In this document: positions 13,141-24,476 of the stretch, piece by piece
Numbering within the stretch: the stretch's first letter is position 1
Layout of the letters: every line of letters starts with the position of its first letter
Source: Oikopleura dioica
Lineage: Eukaryota > Chordata > Appendicularia > Copelata > Oikopleuridae
Reading direction: 5' to 3'
Length of the DNA: 64,000 nucleotides
Assembly (NCBI GenBank): GCA_907165135.1
Contig: OU015567.1
Location: 3,787,001-3,851,000, forward strand
The notes under the pieces: generated by a model
Database searches by the model: none
What the model was told of the DNA's origin: nothing
What the model saw: the letters and a program-made list of their open reading frames with translations, nothing else
Made by a program: the position numbers and the translations under genes

Positions 13141-13429
13141 GGAGTTAAGAAGGTTTGGAGTAAGCTAAAAGGAGCAACTTTATTTTCCGGAAATACTCCA
13201 AATCGGAGCAAAATTTCAAAGCCGATTTTAAGGGTGTTGCAGAAATATTTAAGGGTATCTGAATAGCTCAAAAGAAAGCCCGGGCCCCGAGGCGCGTTTT
13301 TGCCGGGGTTTGAAAGGGCCGGGAGGCCCTTAACACCATTAAAATCGGCTTTGAAATTTTGCTCCGATTTGGAGTATTTCCGGAAAATAAAGTTGCTCCT
13401 TTTAGCTTACTCCAAATCTTCTTAACTCC
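13141..13429. mobile_element. 289-bp hairpin MITE with about 90-bp inverted arms
   Basis: The left arm (starting GGAGTTAAGAAG, about 13141-13236) reappears almost perfectly as its reverse complement in the right arm (about 13340-13429, ending CTTCTTAACTCC). Between them is a GC-rich loop of roughly 100 bases. There is no coding capacity. The layout fits a non-autonomous DNA element (MITE). The arms differ at only a few bases, implying a fairly recent copy or conversion between arms. I could not settle the target duplication. Confidence 0.7.
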
Positions 13430-14538
13430 AAAAATTGTGTCGAGCCATCAATTTTTGGATTAAACTGGTAATTTCATTGATTCAGAATGAGTAAACAATA
13501 AATCGGGCAAACCTTTGGAAAGAGGTGGTTTCTGTTGAGTTTTTGAATTCTCTTGTGCCTTTTCTGGCTGGACCCTTCAATGGATGATCATCGACCAAGT
13601 GAAAATGATCCTTAATTAACGCTCGGAGTTGATCCTAATTAGATCCAGTTTCATGAACTTTGACTGCCGCGTTTTCTACTTGATTTTTCTAGCTATTTTT
13701 TGATCCTTTTTTTCCTGTTTATTTGTTTATAAAAAAAATTAAGAGCGTTTTTCAAAATTTTCTTGTACAAAAAAAGCTTATCAAAAGATTAAATCTCTAA
13801 AAATAAAATATCGAAAAAGCCAGGTCATCCAATTCCTTAATTTTTTACTCTGAGTGCATCCCATTAGGTGTCATTTGCTAGCTTTTCACTCTCTTAAAAA
13901 ATGACTCTTCAAGTTCGCCAACTATCTCTTTATATCGTCTCTCCCTAATTTGCCCGTAATCGTTCCTTGAAATTACGCCAAAATCGAAAGAAAAAAAAAC
14001 TTAAATTGATTTAAGTTGAACGAAAAAGTAAAATTGAAATTCAGAGTTGCGTAAAGTGAATAATAAAAGATTAAAAAAAGAAGTCGCGGTAGACTACTTT
14101 TTTGATGAATCGCTTTGTTTCATTATTTACCGGCGATTTTTTTTTGAGTTTTATCAGCTTTTGTGTTTTTAATTTTTGGCTCCTGTCTGATATTCAAGCT
14201 GATTTTTGTCTCTGAATTAGCATTGTGACACCCTAAAAAATTATCAAAAAAGAAAAAAAAAAGAAATAGAAGAAACAGAAATTAATATCTGTTTTCAAAA
14301 TGCTGCGCTCCAAAATGATTTCTTGCTTCATTAATTTCGAACTAGGGGAACAGCCTTGCGAAAATGAATTTCGCCGCAACTCGTCGAGCATTGGTTTTCT
14401 GTTCAGACAAGCAAACTGACAATTTGTTCCCTGTTTAATTTTTCAAGCTACACAGAGAGGGTGAACTTGACTTAGCAACTTATTCCAGATTTTTTAGAAA
14501 ATGGCTTTTTAACATTGTGACACCCTTTTTTTCGTTAC

Positions 14539-14647
14539 CTTTGCAATACTCGAAGTATTCATTAAATTTCTCTTTTGCCCTTTCCATCGAGCTGTGTTCC
14601 TTGAAAACACCACTACTGTTGTTGGCGGCGTAGTTAGCCGAGCTCAT
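14539..14647 (-). CDS. Candidate alternative first exon of PKG
   Basis: An open exon starting ATG at 14647 (MSSANYAANNSSGVF...NEYFEYCK) and ending in a good donor (AAAG|GTAACG) in phase 1. That is the same phase as the first exon at 11710-11632, and both join in frame to the common exon beginning at 8681. The peptide is rich in Ser/Asn then Glu/Lys, with no recognised domain. Inference: a second promoter giving a kinase isoform with a different N-terminus, as seen in other animal PKG genes. It could instead be the start of an unrelated gene. Confidence 0.45.
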
Positions 14648-15831
14648 TACTCTCTAATCGCAATCCAATTTAAAAAAAAAAGAGATCTGAAACCGATTTC
14701 AGCTCCAAATCCGCTTCTTTCCAAAAAAGCCTCTTATTCGGAGAACTGAGAAAAGAGAAGGAGTAAGGGGGACCTGTGAGGGTGTAAATGGACGTAGAAT
14801 CGTCTCGTTAGTCATGATTAGCTGACGACTTCACGGCTCCAGTCGGCTAGGGATCGATAGAAAACCTCGAACTCTCGGGGTCAACAATCGAACTTGATTA
14901 GAATAAACCAAAAAGGGAATTTTCAAAAAAGCCTCAAAACAGACACAAAGAAGGAAGTTCAGAATTATAGAAAATTTTGGCCAATCAGAAGCCTTTATTT
15001 ATCCATCCGTCCAATCAGAAGCGCAAAAACCGCTTTTGACTAATTCGACCCTTTTTCTATTAAATTATTTAAAATTTGAGAATTTGAAAAGCTCCTGAAA
15101 CGGCACGCTTTTATGTTTGTCTAACGATGAAATAAATTTGTGTAGAAGCGACGTCCGGCGGGAGGAGACCGCCATGACAACGCTCGAAGAGCAGCAGGGT
15201 CTAATAAACTGTACTGTGTTTGATGAGCGCTTTACTAGGGGGGCTTTACTGTTTCTGTCTGATTTTATGGCCCAGGAAGACCAACATGCTGTAAATTACT
15301 GTTGCAAGGTTAGTAAAGCTGCGTTTTCTTCAACAAACCGGGGTACCCTTAATTAAGAAAAATGGTCAAAACTGCATAAATAATGTCTTGTAGATTACCC
15401 TTCAAATTGCCTTATCCGTCAATCATCAATGAATGAAATACGAGAATATCGCCTGTGTGACGAAAATTGCCCCGGAGGCAGATCATTATTTGCCCAAAAG
15501 TCTGGCCGTCTCCGTTCCCCCGGGGTAATTTGATTTTATGGAACCGGAAAATCAAATCCTTAGCTTTTACTTGCTGAAAAATGTCGCCCCACCACATTTT
15601 CATTTTCATCGGAAATATTACTGTATGTTGGAAAATTATTTCTGTGCGTCACCAAATTTCTTTTTTTCGGTTATCATTTTGAATGACCGTAAAATGACGT
15701 TTCATAAGGTCGGGTTAGAATATCTCGAGGAGAATTATGATTGTATCGGAAATGAGTGCCCTGTCTGGAAAAATGGGGCGAAATTGGAATTTTGAAAGGA
15801 AGGTTCTCAAGTTTTAGGCTCTCAAATCATA

Positions 15832-15966
15832 CCTGATGATCTTTTGGAAAGAATGCTCTTGAGTTCAGGCGGCCTCTGCACGACAGAAATCGTCTTGGTT
15901 CTCTTGATTCCAGCGTCCAGCGCAGAAACTGTTTTCTTTCTCGTACTTTTCGTCGGTTGGAGAACA
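15832..15966 (-). CDS. Candidate coding exon of unknown gene (possibly PKG 5' exon)
   Basis: An open minus-strand stretch rich in Lys, Arg, Ser and Thr (includes STRKKTVS and KRTKTISVV, which look like basophilic kinase sites). It ends in TCATCAG|GTATGATTT in phase 1. The phase would again allow joining to the kinase exon at 8681. It has no in-frame start codon, so an upstream exon is needed and I could not find one with a matching phase. Unrecognised; weak call. Confidence 0.25.
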
Positions 15967-16299
15967 ACTGCCTTCTCGCTACGCGACAAATCATTAAATT
16001 TTCAGAGGCACCTTATGACTTTATTTTTACTTAAGCTTTCTATAGATAGAATGCATCAATAAACAAGGAAATTATTTGTTAGAAATTTTCAACCTCAGAA
16101 ACAGGACTTTTTTCTTCTTTTTAATCGCTGAGTTGTTCATTTTGTTTTATTTTCTATCTTGGATCTAATTGGATTCAGAATTGAAAAGAACAGAGCGGTT
16201 CTTTTTGAAAAGATCGGAAATCAAAAAGAGAAGACGACAAAAAGATGTTTGGACAGAGGTAAGTCCCCGCAGCTGCTTGTCACTTCGCTAGAAATCTGA

Positions 16300-16467
16300 A
16301 TGTTTTGCGCCTCCGAAAATACTCAAAAAGATGGCTTTATTGCCCTTACTGTTGAGACTGACGAGTACTACTGTGCATTCTCACAGTCAGATGGGGTCGT
16401 TTTTACAGTCAAATACAGCTGGACTGATAAGGAGCTACCTCGACCAAACGACAAAGTAATCAAATAA
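16300..16467 (+). CDS. Small unrecognised ORF (55 residues)
   Basis: ATG at 16300 to TAA at 16465-16467, reading MFCASENTQKDGF...EYYCAFSQSDG...NDKVIK, followed directly by an AATAAA signal. Composition looks protein-like (balanced polar and hydrophobic residues, two cysteines), but I recognise no family. An upstream stretch ending in a strong donor (GTAAGT at 16260) suggests it may be the last exon of a longer gene; an in-frame TGA just before the ATG blocks simple joining. Low confidence. Confidence 0.25.
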   Translation: MFCASENTQKDGFIALTVETDEYYCAFSQSDGVVFTVKYSWTDKELPRPNDKVIK

Positions 16468-16565
16468 AATCATCACTTTGGAAAATCGAAAAAGATCAAG
16501 ATATATTTCTCAAATTCTAAGGGTATCCCTCTTTCAGGGTCAAGAGGGCAGCGAAGGATACGTAG

Positions 16566-17294
16566 CCCCCTAACCCTAACCCCAACCCATTACTATTCTC
16601 GTAACAGTAACTACAACCGATTCTTGGTTTTCTTGTCTTTTCGCTTCCATCTCCAACTGGGGTCGACTTCGTCTTTGAAACTTTTTCTCTTGATGGAGGC
16701 ATTTTTACCGTCTTCTTTTAAAGTTTGAATCTCTTTGTTGATTTCAAAGGCTCCGAAGAAATTTCTCTTTGTTTTTTGGTAAAGGAATTCGATTTCACAA
16801 AAGTGCAAATGCGAAATTACGATTTGGTAGTGCTCTAGTGGTAAGAAGACATTTTGAAGTTAATGTGTTTGAGGAGGAGTGAAAATTGATATTTCCCGAG
16901 TGTCCAAACCAAAAATCTCCATTGCGCTATTTTTTTATTATCAATGTTTGCTTGCAGCGCAATTGGCGCAAAACCAAAATCTAAATAGAAACGTACTACT
17001 TCCACTGTCAGAAGAAAGCACAACTACTGGAAAGGTACGAGTCAAACTTTTATGCAGGAAGAGATTTGACACAGAAGATGTCAAGACAAATTATTTCTCG
17101 CCGTGTTGGCTACAAAAGATGTCGATTTTTCTAGGATCCATGATCTTGAGAAAAAAAGACAAAAAGAAGCTTGCTAAAAGAACGGTAGTAGGGGTTATGA
17201 TTCGAGCTAACCCTAACCCTAAGCCACGGAACCCCCCAAGGCCAAATCCAGGGGCCTCGCCCCCCTACGGAGTTCTCAGACCCTAACCCTAACC
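16566..17294. repeat. Cluster of interstitial telomere-like tracts
   Basis: Three short CCCTAA tracts within 730 bases: about 16566-16588 (CCCCCTAACCCTAACCCC), 17207-17222 (CTAACCCTAACCCTAA) and 17281-17294 (CCCTAACCCTAACC), all in the same orientation. Between the last two is a GC-rich stretch unlike the AT-rich surroundings. These fit the TTAGGG-type telomere unit and could be relics of break repair or of an inserted terminal fragment. Whether they are functional is unknown. Confidence 0.55.
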
Positions 17295-17722
17295 ACCTGG
17301 TTTTGCTGAAATTTTTGATCATGATCTTTTCCCTTTTAGGCTCTATAAGAAAAATCTTCTATTTCAAAGCAGAACTCTCAATTACAGGAAATGACAATCT
17401 CGAGATTCTCGCCTGTTTCTTGCCTTGAAAAGAAACAGAAATTGATCAAGCCTGGGAAAAGCACTCGAGCTGCTTCCAGCTTAGAAAGTGCGCGGAGGCA
17501 CCTGCGCTCTGTCATAATTTCATAAATCCAGTTCAAACAACCACGCGCCAACTGTTGCTGACCTGTCTGCTCGTATTTGGAAACTGCAATCATGGAAGAA
17601 AAAAAGACTTTCAATGAATTTTTCTTTTATTTACAGATTATTTGAACTTTTTATTTTGAATAAATGTTGATTATATACCATCGATATATATTATTTAAAA
17701 AAAGGGATTGAGGAGGGATGAG
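17295..17722. other. Intergenic stretch with an ambiguous open frame
   Basis: About 17378-17614 is open on the minus strand and partly open on the plus strand (a Cys-containing reading near 17430-17616). Neither reading shows a known domain, and the two cannot be told apart by eye. No feature is called. Confidence 0.2.
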
Positions 17723-19833
17723 TCATTTTTCTTCAGACTCTGGTGTTACGTCGAGCATTGCATGGAGTTGCTCAGCCGAATGGCCGATTAATTCACCGAG
17801 TTCGCAGACGAATTTGTAGACATACCTAGAAATGAATTTTTAAAACCATAAAATAGCTTATTGATAAGGCGATTGGACATTTGATAAATGAACCATGATG
17901 AAGAAAATAAGCTATCTTTTACTCTACCCTCATGCGGCCCATTCGCCTCAAATATATTCTGATTGAAAATTTAAATTTATTGCTCAAATATTTTCTCGTT
18001 TGCCTACCGTCTTCCAGGAGTCTTCTCAATAATATTCTTATCGTAGTAATATCTCAATCCTCTCGATAATTTTTCATAATTCATCTTTGGCTTATTCTTC
18101 CTCACTCCCCATCTTCTTGCAACCTCATCGGGATCAACTAGAATATCGTTACTTTCAACTTCGAACTTCAAGAAAAGCAAGCTTACCCATTCGAAACTCC
18201 CAATCTTTGCCTGTCCAAGTGATGCAGTTTTTGGATTGTCGGTCGAGAAGCATTTCGACCAAGAATTGCCAAAGTTGAATGGGTCCTCCGGACGCATTTA
18301 GGCGGTTTTGGATAGGGACAATCAGCTAAAACCAGAGTTAATGGCTTTTTTCTTCTAAGTTCTCATGAAAACTCATGAAAAAATCGCCGCTTGAATTTTT
18401 CAATCAGATAAAAACAGCGACTCTTGTAATCAGTTGTTTACGATGTTGCGCTAATGGAGTGCGAAATTACCTGACTCTCTTGATTAGCTTTATTGGTGAG
18501 GTACTGGAAATGTTCCCATCCGATTTCTCCGACGAAAGGAGGCCAATTAGAGAGGAACTCATTTCGGCTTAGTCGAGATAGCTAGAAGAATATTGTTAAT
18601 TGCGTATTGTCGTCATTTTGTTCAAAGAATATGTTATGTTCCGATCTAGCCGTGAATGATGAAGCGGATCGGAATTAATCAAGCTAACCATGTGTAATTA
18701 TAGCTTGATCGGATAAATAAATATTAAGCTAGAACAGAAGAATTTACCTGTAAGCCGTCATATCCATCAATATGCACATATCCATGAATTGAGAATTCCG
18801 CTCGTACCCAATCTACCCACTGGGCTACCTGAAAAGGCAAGTTTTACGATCGAATGGCTAGAAAAAAGCTATTACCTGGTAAGAAGACCAATTGACCGGG
18901 TCCCGCGGGTGGTCGAATTTTTCCAAGAAGCCGGCGAAAATGAGCGAGATCGAGTGATTGAATTTTGCGGAGGAGCGGGGTGTTATAACGGAGCCCATTT
19001 GAGATGAAATGGGATCATCGGAGAAGCTGGAATTTTCATCGCTCGATGAACAAGAGCTAATAAAAACATGTGTAAATTGACATTATAAACGATGCAAGAA
19101 TCTAAGTATACAACAGTGATAAAAATAAAATTCATGCTTTGATAGTCAAGTTTTATCGGACCACTTATTCACACCTTTGTTTTTTTTCTTTTACATCTTT
19201 ATTAATATACGGTCCATATAATATGGATAAAACGATATGACGAGAATATCATTTATGGCGTAAGAAAAAAGATTCTTCGTTTTATTCGACTCAAATTTTC
19301 CAATTTTATGATTCAAATAATTCAAGGACTTCTTCTTTTTTGCTATGTTTTATTGCTATATTCAAACTCAAATGAGTATACGGTATAATTTATAGCGATA
19401 GAAATAATTAACGTGAAAATTGTGGATAAGTCGTCCCTATCTTTTCGCCTATCACGGTCGGTATAAAACATATTATTCATAAATTTAAAACTTACTTGAA
19501 AGAACAATTTGGAACCTCGTGATCCGAAAAATCCGGGGATGTTTCATTCGAGCTGGAAAATGTCTCGAACGAGCTGCCCATCATCGAATTCTCCAATTTC
19601 AGCGGACTCGGTCTCTTCACTTTTCTAGTGCTGCTTTTGTTAATAGGCTGCTCGGGGAACGGGTCATCCATTCGTTCCTTTTTGATGAAACCTGCATCCA
19701 TCATCCAGAAGTTTGATTCTGGCTCTTCTTTTGATGAAAACTCTGAGTCCCACGGGCAAGGGACTAAATCTCCCATTGAAAAAGAAATTGAGTTGAATGA
19801 AGCGCTAGAATGAAGCAAATTTGGATGGAGCAA
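17723..19833 (-). CDS. ETS1/2-like: ETS-domain transcription factor with Pointed domain (ETS1/2-like)
   Basis: Sequence-specific transcription factor. Seven exons, all junctions in frame: 19833-19496, 19056-18876, 18828-18748, 18581-18471, 18325-18187, 18137-18008 and 17825-17723. The N-terminal exon is acidic and serine-rich (activation-like). Exons 2-4 encode a Pointed (SAM) domain: [16 protein letters not shown], then [16 protein letters not shown]. Exons 5-7 encode the ETS winged-helix domain: [60 protein letters not shown]. The end LHAMLDV is characteristic of the ETS1/2 subgroup. The DNA-contacting arginines in GLRYYY are present. The protein is about 360 residues, somewhat shorter than vertebrate ETS1. 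The start could be the Met at 19833 or the later [10 protein letters not shown]. Confidence 0.9.
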
Positions 19834-21167
19834 TCTCTTATGAGGGCGGCGACTAGAACCCTCTTTTGAATAATTGAGGACTTCCTTTTTCTTTTTTTCT
19901 GGTTTTGTAAGTGGCGGATCCGATTTTTAATTTTTGATGGGCGAGACGTTCCATCGATGGCGCACCGTGCACGGTGGCGACCTCCTCCCCTTAATTTTCG
20001 GAACGGAACTGCATGGGAAATTGGGAGCGGTTTATGGGGAGTTATGATGACCTCTGGAATATACAAGGGGATGAACTAGAACGGCAAGATCTTGGGAAGA
20101 ATGGAACGCAAAAGAATCATGTTTATTGGATTGATTGGAGAGGTAGACGATTTTTCCTAGATAGTCATGTTTGCACCCATCAAGATAGCAAAGCGTTCCT
20201 GGTCAACCTAGGGAGATTTTTCAGAGTTCTCATCTGATCATTAAATCTATCTTGGTACATGCGGAGACATATGCTTCGACTGATACTATACAGAATTATT
20301 TGCTTCATTACTATTATTATTATTTATTATTATGATCAAAAATGAAGCAAAAAATAAATATGTTTTTAGAAAACGAAACAAATTTTTGTGGTTTTCATAA
20401 AATTAAATTTAATAAAGATTAAGCGAAAATGAAATACAAAATTCCCCTATTCTATATCATATATAGACTATATGAATTTTGAAAGCTGTTTTCTAGCGCT
20501 TCGATTTCTGCCCAGCTGCTCTTCAATATTTTTCCGGATCGGGGCGAATAAGTGCACCTGGAGCTGGCCTCGCCCGCTGAGTGAATAATTTGGTTACAAT
20601 AATAAACGAAACTGTTGATGGCTGTTTTTGCTCCCCCGCTATGCGTATCACTAGTTCGGTTGCACCTTCAAAATCAAGATTAATGCTCCTCCTTTTGTTC
20701 GAGGGTTTTTTATGGCACTCGAAAATGGAAAATGAAGGAGTACATAAAATGAATAAAACAGGTGCATTTTGTGAGTAAATCTTTGATGCACACACGCGCT
20801 ACTACTCATAAAACTTCATCAGCTGATTGTTACAATTTCGGCCCGTTTTTCTTTTACAAATCTTTAAAACTCGATTTAATTTTAAATTTATCATTTCATC
20901 AAAAAATTATTTTGTAAATTGAAGTCATCTGAGTTTACAGAATTAAATATTCATCCCGAAAATGCGGCTCTTTTTCATCCCTTCATTTTAATTAAAGTCA
21001 ACTATGGGAGATCTTCAGAGTGAAACGAGAGGAAAAGTATTTTGGGTCTTATTTTTGTTTGCCGCTTTGGGCTGGTTGATTGGGCTTTGGGAGCTGACTT
21101 GCGAATATGGAAATGCTCTTTTGCCGGATGTTTTTAGAGAAATCCCGATTTGCTGATTTTCTGAAAT
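19834..21167. other. Intergenic region between ETS and HAL genes
   Basis: Probable ETS 5' UTR and promoter at the left and the HAL 3' end at the right. It includes a TTA/TAT simple-sequence run near 20308-20333 and a TATATA-rich patch near 20455-20475. A plus-strand open frame at 20013-20237 has no recognisable domain or splice context and was not called. Confidence 0.4.
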
Positions 21168-23189
21168 TTATTGAATAAATGAAGCGAGTTCAGCAATTTT
21201 GCCAGAGACAATCAGTTCAGTTGCTTTTTCCATATCATCGGAAAGGTAGCGGTCCCGGTCCATGAAGGTGATGTGTTCCCGAACAAGATCACGGACATTT
21301 GTGAGAGTTTCGGTTGAGGAGAATTGACCGTCTTTTTCTTTCAGATCAAATGCTTGGCAAGCTGCTAGGAGCTCAATTCCTAAACAAATCATTTTAGGGT
21401 CGAAAAATGGCTAAATTTTCTTGTGGAAAGTTGACTTACCTAATACATGCTCTGCATTCTTGACAACCTGCAAGGCCTTCCTAGCTGCCCAACCTCCCAT
21501 GCTCACGTGATCCTCGGTGCCCGCCGAAGTCGAAAGAGAATCTGTCGATGATGGGTGGCAAAGTACTTTGTTCTCCGAAACGAGCGCACTAGCCGTCACA
21601 TGCGACATCATAAAACCAGAATTGATCCCGCCTCATCAAAATATTTTCGAGAAAATGAGATTGCTATTCTTACCTTCAGGAGCCAGAAAAGCAGGGAGAC
21701 CAGAGCAACTTGGGTTGCAAAGTCGCTCGATTCGGCGCTCGGAAATGTTGGCAATGTCTTGCACGGCGATTGCTAGAATGTCCAGGGCCTGGTTACGTAA
21801 TGAGTAATTAAAGGATATTTTCGATTTTTCGATTTTACCTTCGCTGGATATTCTCCATGAAAATTACCGCAGCTTATTGTTCGATCTCTTTTCGCGAGAA
21901 TCATTGGGTTGTCGGTAGCAGAATTGAGCTCGACGGCTAGAATTGATCGGACAAACTTGATCGAGTCCAGGGCAATCCCATGAACGGTAGGGACGCATCG
22001 GAAAGTGTATGGATCCTGGTAGTTTGTGTGATCATCTGAGAAGCTGTTCCGGCGGCTACGGGCGGATCCTCGGCCAAGGAGGCTTCGGAGATTCTAGAAT
22101 TCTGTGTCCCTTGGATCTAATTCAGAAAACCTACCGATGCAATGATTGATTGACCCTTGTGCTTCTTAGCTTTGCGGATGGTATCATCGAAAGCATAAAC
22201 CTTTCCAGAAAGAGTATCAATCGTCATGGCAGCAATTATATCCGCGCTTTTTCGCAGATTCTCTGCTCGAACAAGCGCTTCTGATCCGATGGTTGAAATG
22301 AACTAGGAAAAATGTGATTATTTCAAGACATGATTTACGAACTTGAGTTCCGTTGATAAGAGCGAGTCCTTCTTTCGGCTTGAGTTCTAATTTTGAAACA
22401 TTATTTGCTGTCAGGACTTCTTCAGCAGGAGCGATTCCGGTTTTTGGGGAGTACATTTTTCCATAGCTGAACCTGGCTGAAATTTAAAGTAGTGTCAATG
22501 TTCTACAAGTGTTACAATTTATAGCAACAGCCTCTCGACACACGTTTTTAAAGTTTTGTGTTTTTGATTCAAGTTTACTTTATTCGCTAAAAATACCATC
22601 CTTAAAAATTGAACAATCTTACGGTTTGCCAATGATAAGATCTAGAGAAAAAATCTATGATAAAAAACACCCAGGACCCAAGAAGACCGAGCGCAATATG
22701 CGCCAGTGGGGCCAGATCACCACTAGCACCAACAGTCCCTCTCGCCGGAACTTGAGAAACTACACCAGAATTGAAGGCTTTGATCATTCGGGAAATCGTT
22801 TCTTCGGAAATTCCGCTAAATCCTTTGGCAAGAATATTGATCCTCAGAGCCATTAGCCCACGAGCTTGGCCAACAGGGATGCATTCACCGACTCCGCATG
22901 CGTGAGAAGTGATGAGGTTGTTCTGGAGTTCGACGAGGCGCTCGGGCTCGACAAGGACCCGGCAAAATTTTCCAAAGCCTAAAAGATAGAAAAAGTGATT
23001 GGAAAGAGGCCTACCTGTATTGATTCCATAAACAGTTCTCTTTTCATCGAGCACCTTATCAATAACTTTTCTAGCGCTTCGAACCGCCTCCCAAGCGCTC
23101 TCCGACAAATCAATTTTGCTCTCAAAGCTCTGAAGACTCTTCAGAGTCTCTGGTGTCAAATCATTTCCATTAAGTAAAACTGTTTCCAT
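21168..23189 (-). CDS. HAL: Histidine ammonia-lyase (histidase)
   Basis: Deaminates L-histidine to trans-urocanate, the first step of histidine breakdown, in the cytosol. Eight exons join in frame to 1542 nt (513 residues): 23189-23015, 22978-22678, 22466-22343, 22302-22135, 22093-21839, 21788-21674, 21631-21440 and 21379-21168. The Ala-Ser-Gly triplet that cyclises into the MIO cofactor lies in [14 protein letters not shown]. Other family signatures are [20 protein letters not shown], the catalytic-site motif [16 protein letters not shown] and [13 protein letters not shown]. The length equals bacterial HutH-type enzymes and lacks the roughly 100-residue N-terminal extension of vertebrate HAL. 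The exon 2/3 junction was set at 22678/22466 because it restores [11 protein letters not shown]; the nearer acceptor breaks frame. Enzyme looks intact. Confidence 0.95.
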
Positions 23190-23593
23190 TTTTAGTCAAC
23201 TCAATTGAGCTTTGAAGATGTTTTTGGGCAGCGAATAATTTTCAAATCGGAGCACGCCCACTTAGTGAAATAACGAGATCGCGAAAATTATGGGCGTTGG
23301 AAAAAATGTTGACTAGGTTTTGATTTGAGAATTATTATTCATTGGAGTCAGACTCGGATGTCGAGGCTTCCTACGTTAAATTTTTGATCAAGTGGGGTTT
23401 AATTTTTAAAATAACGCTCAACTAATAAGCCGTTTTGAATTAAAAAAAAACCGTTTTAAAAAAATGTTTGAAATTACTCATCAATATAAAAAGCATCATT
23501 TCTTGTTACACAACCGAAAATCTTTTGAAATTCACGAAAATCCAAATATTTGCATCCGTATTCCGATCCCCGAAAAGCAATAATTGAGCAAAA

Positions 23594-24318
23594 ATGATCA
23601 TCGTTAGAGGATTGAGAAAAGAAGATGAAAAAGAAGCATTTAAAATCTGGCGAGAGGAAATGATTTTTCAGTGGCCGCGCGAAGAATGGAATTATAACAA
23701 AAACGGGTGCACGCTGTTTTTCACATCTTTGCTTTTCCTCGTTGTTTTCACCAAGTTTTTCGACCTTTTTCTTTCGCTAATGCTTGTTGCTGTCTGGATT
23801 TTGGTGGTTCATCTTCATGGCTACAACACTGTGCATGTTTATCTCCGCTCAAGAAAAGACATGGGCAATCTTTATGAAAATCACCGAGGTCGATTTTTCG
23901 TAGCTGAAAATAGCGCGACTGGAGAGCTTCTCGGAACGATTCTTTGGAAAAAGTGCAAAGAGATTCCTTCTTGTTTGAAATCGAGAAAAACCGCTGATGA
24001 TTTTATAGAGCTTGGATCGTTGATGGTCAAAAGAAATTGCAGAAAACTTGGAGTCGGGTAACCTTTTTTCCTCAAAATCACTCAATTCACTCCTAATTAA
24101 GAAAAATGCTCGTCAACAAAATCAAGGAAGAAGCAATACGACTCGACAAAGATATTTTCCTCGTCACTTCAATTCACAACCAAACAGCTGATCGATTTTA
24201 CCAGAGAAACGGTTTGAAAAGAATCGCTGGAGATATTTACAGTTTCACTCGTATTCTGTATTTTTTTGCTTGGGTTTTTGATCATCGATCATTGTTCTTT
24301 ATTTATGAAACAAAATAA
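23594..24318 (+). CDS. Membrane-anchored GNAT N-acetyltransferase (NAT8-like)
   Basis: GNAT-fold acetyltransferase using acetyl-CoA, probably on the ER/Golgi membrane. Two exons (23594-24057 and 24102-24318) join in frame through a 44-nt intron to give RKLGVGKML, the acetyl-CoA pyrophosphate loop (R/Q-x-x-G-x-G). Residues about 40-75 form a long hydrophobic hairpin (FFTSLLFLVVF and LFLSLMLVAVWILVV), as in the NAT8 family. ELGSLMVKRN is the strand before the CoA loop, and NQTADRFYQRNGL is the typical C-terminal GNAT helix. It lies 405 bases downstream of and divergent from HAL. Substrate unknown; cysteine conjugates or lysines are the substrates of relatives. Confidence 0.82.
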
Positions 24319-24476
24319 ACGCTTGATAATTTTTAGGATCTTGATTTCATGACTAATGACGTTTCTTTTATGTATGTCGAATTTTCGAACAAAACAACTT
24401 CTTTCTGTTTTAGCTGTCTTCGTATTGCATTGTATCTAAATATCGATTTCATTAAATCGATAAAAATTACTGTTTC

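Noticed and set aside
15117-15795. Two plus-strand open frames in the gene-poor segment
   Set aside because: The first (15117-15356) shows no domain, and the second (15538-15795) reads like random sequence. Without homology or splice links I do not call them.
16879-17286. 135-codon plus-strand frame across the telomere-like repeats
   Set aside because: It begins at GTG, its second half is translation of CCCTAA repeats and GC-rich filler (NPNPKPRNPPRPNP), and it lacks any domain.
19834-20066. Minus-strand frame just upstream of the ETS gene
   Set aside because: In the right place for an extra 5' exon, but it is basic low-complexity sequence with no splice donor leading into the ETS exon; treated as 5' UTR or promoter.
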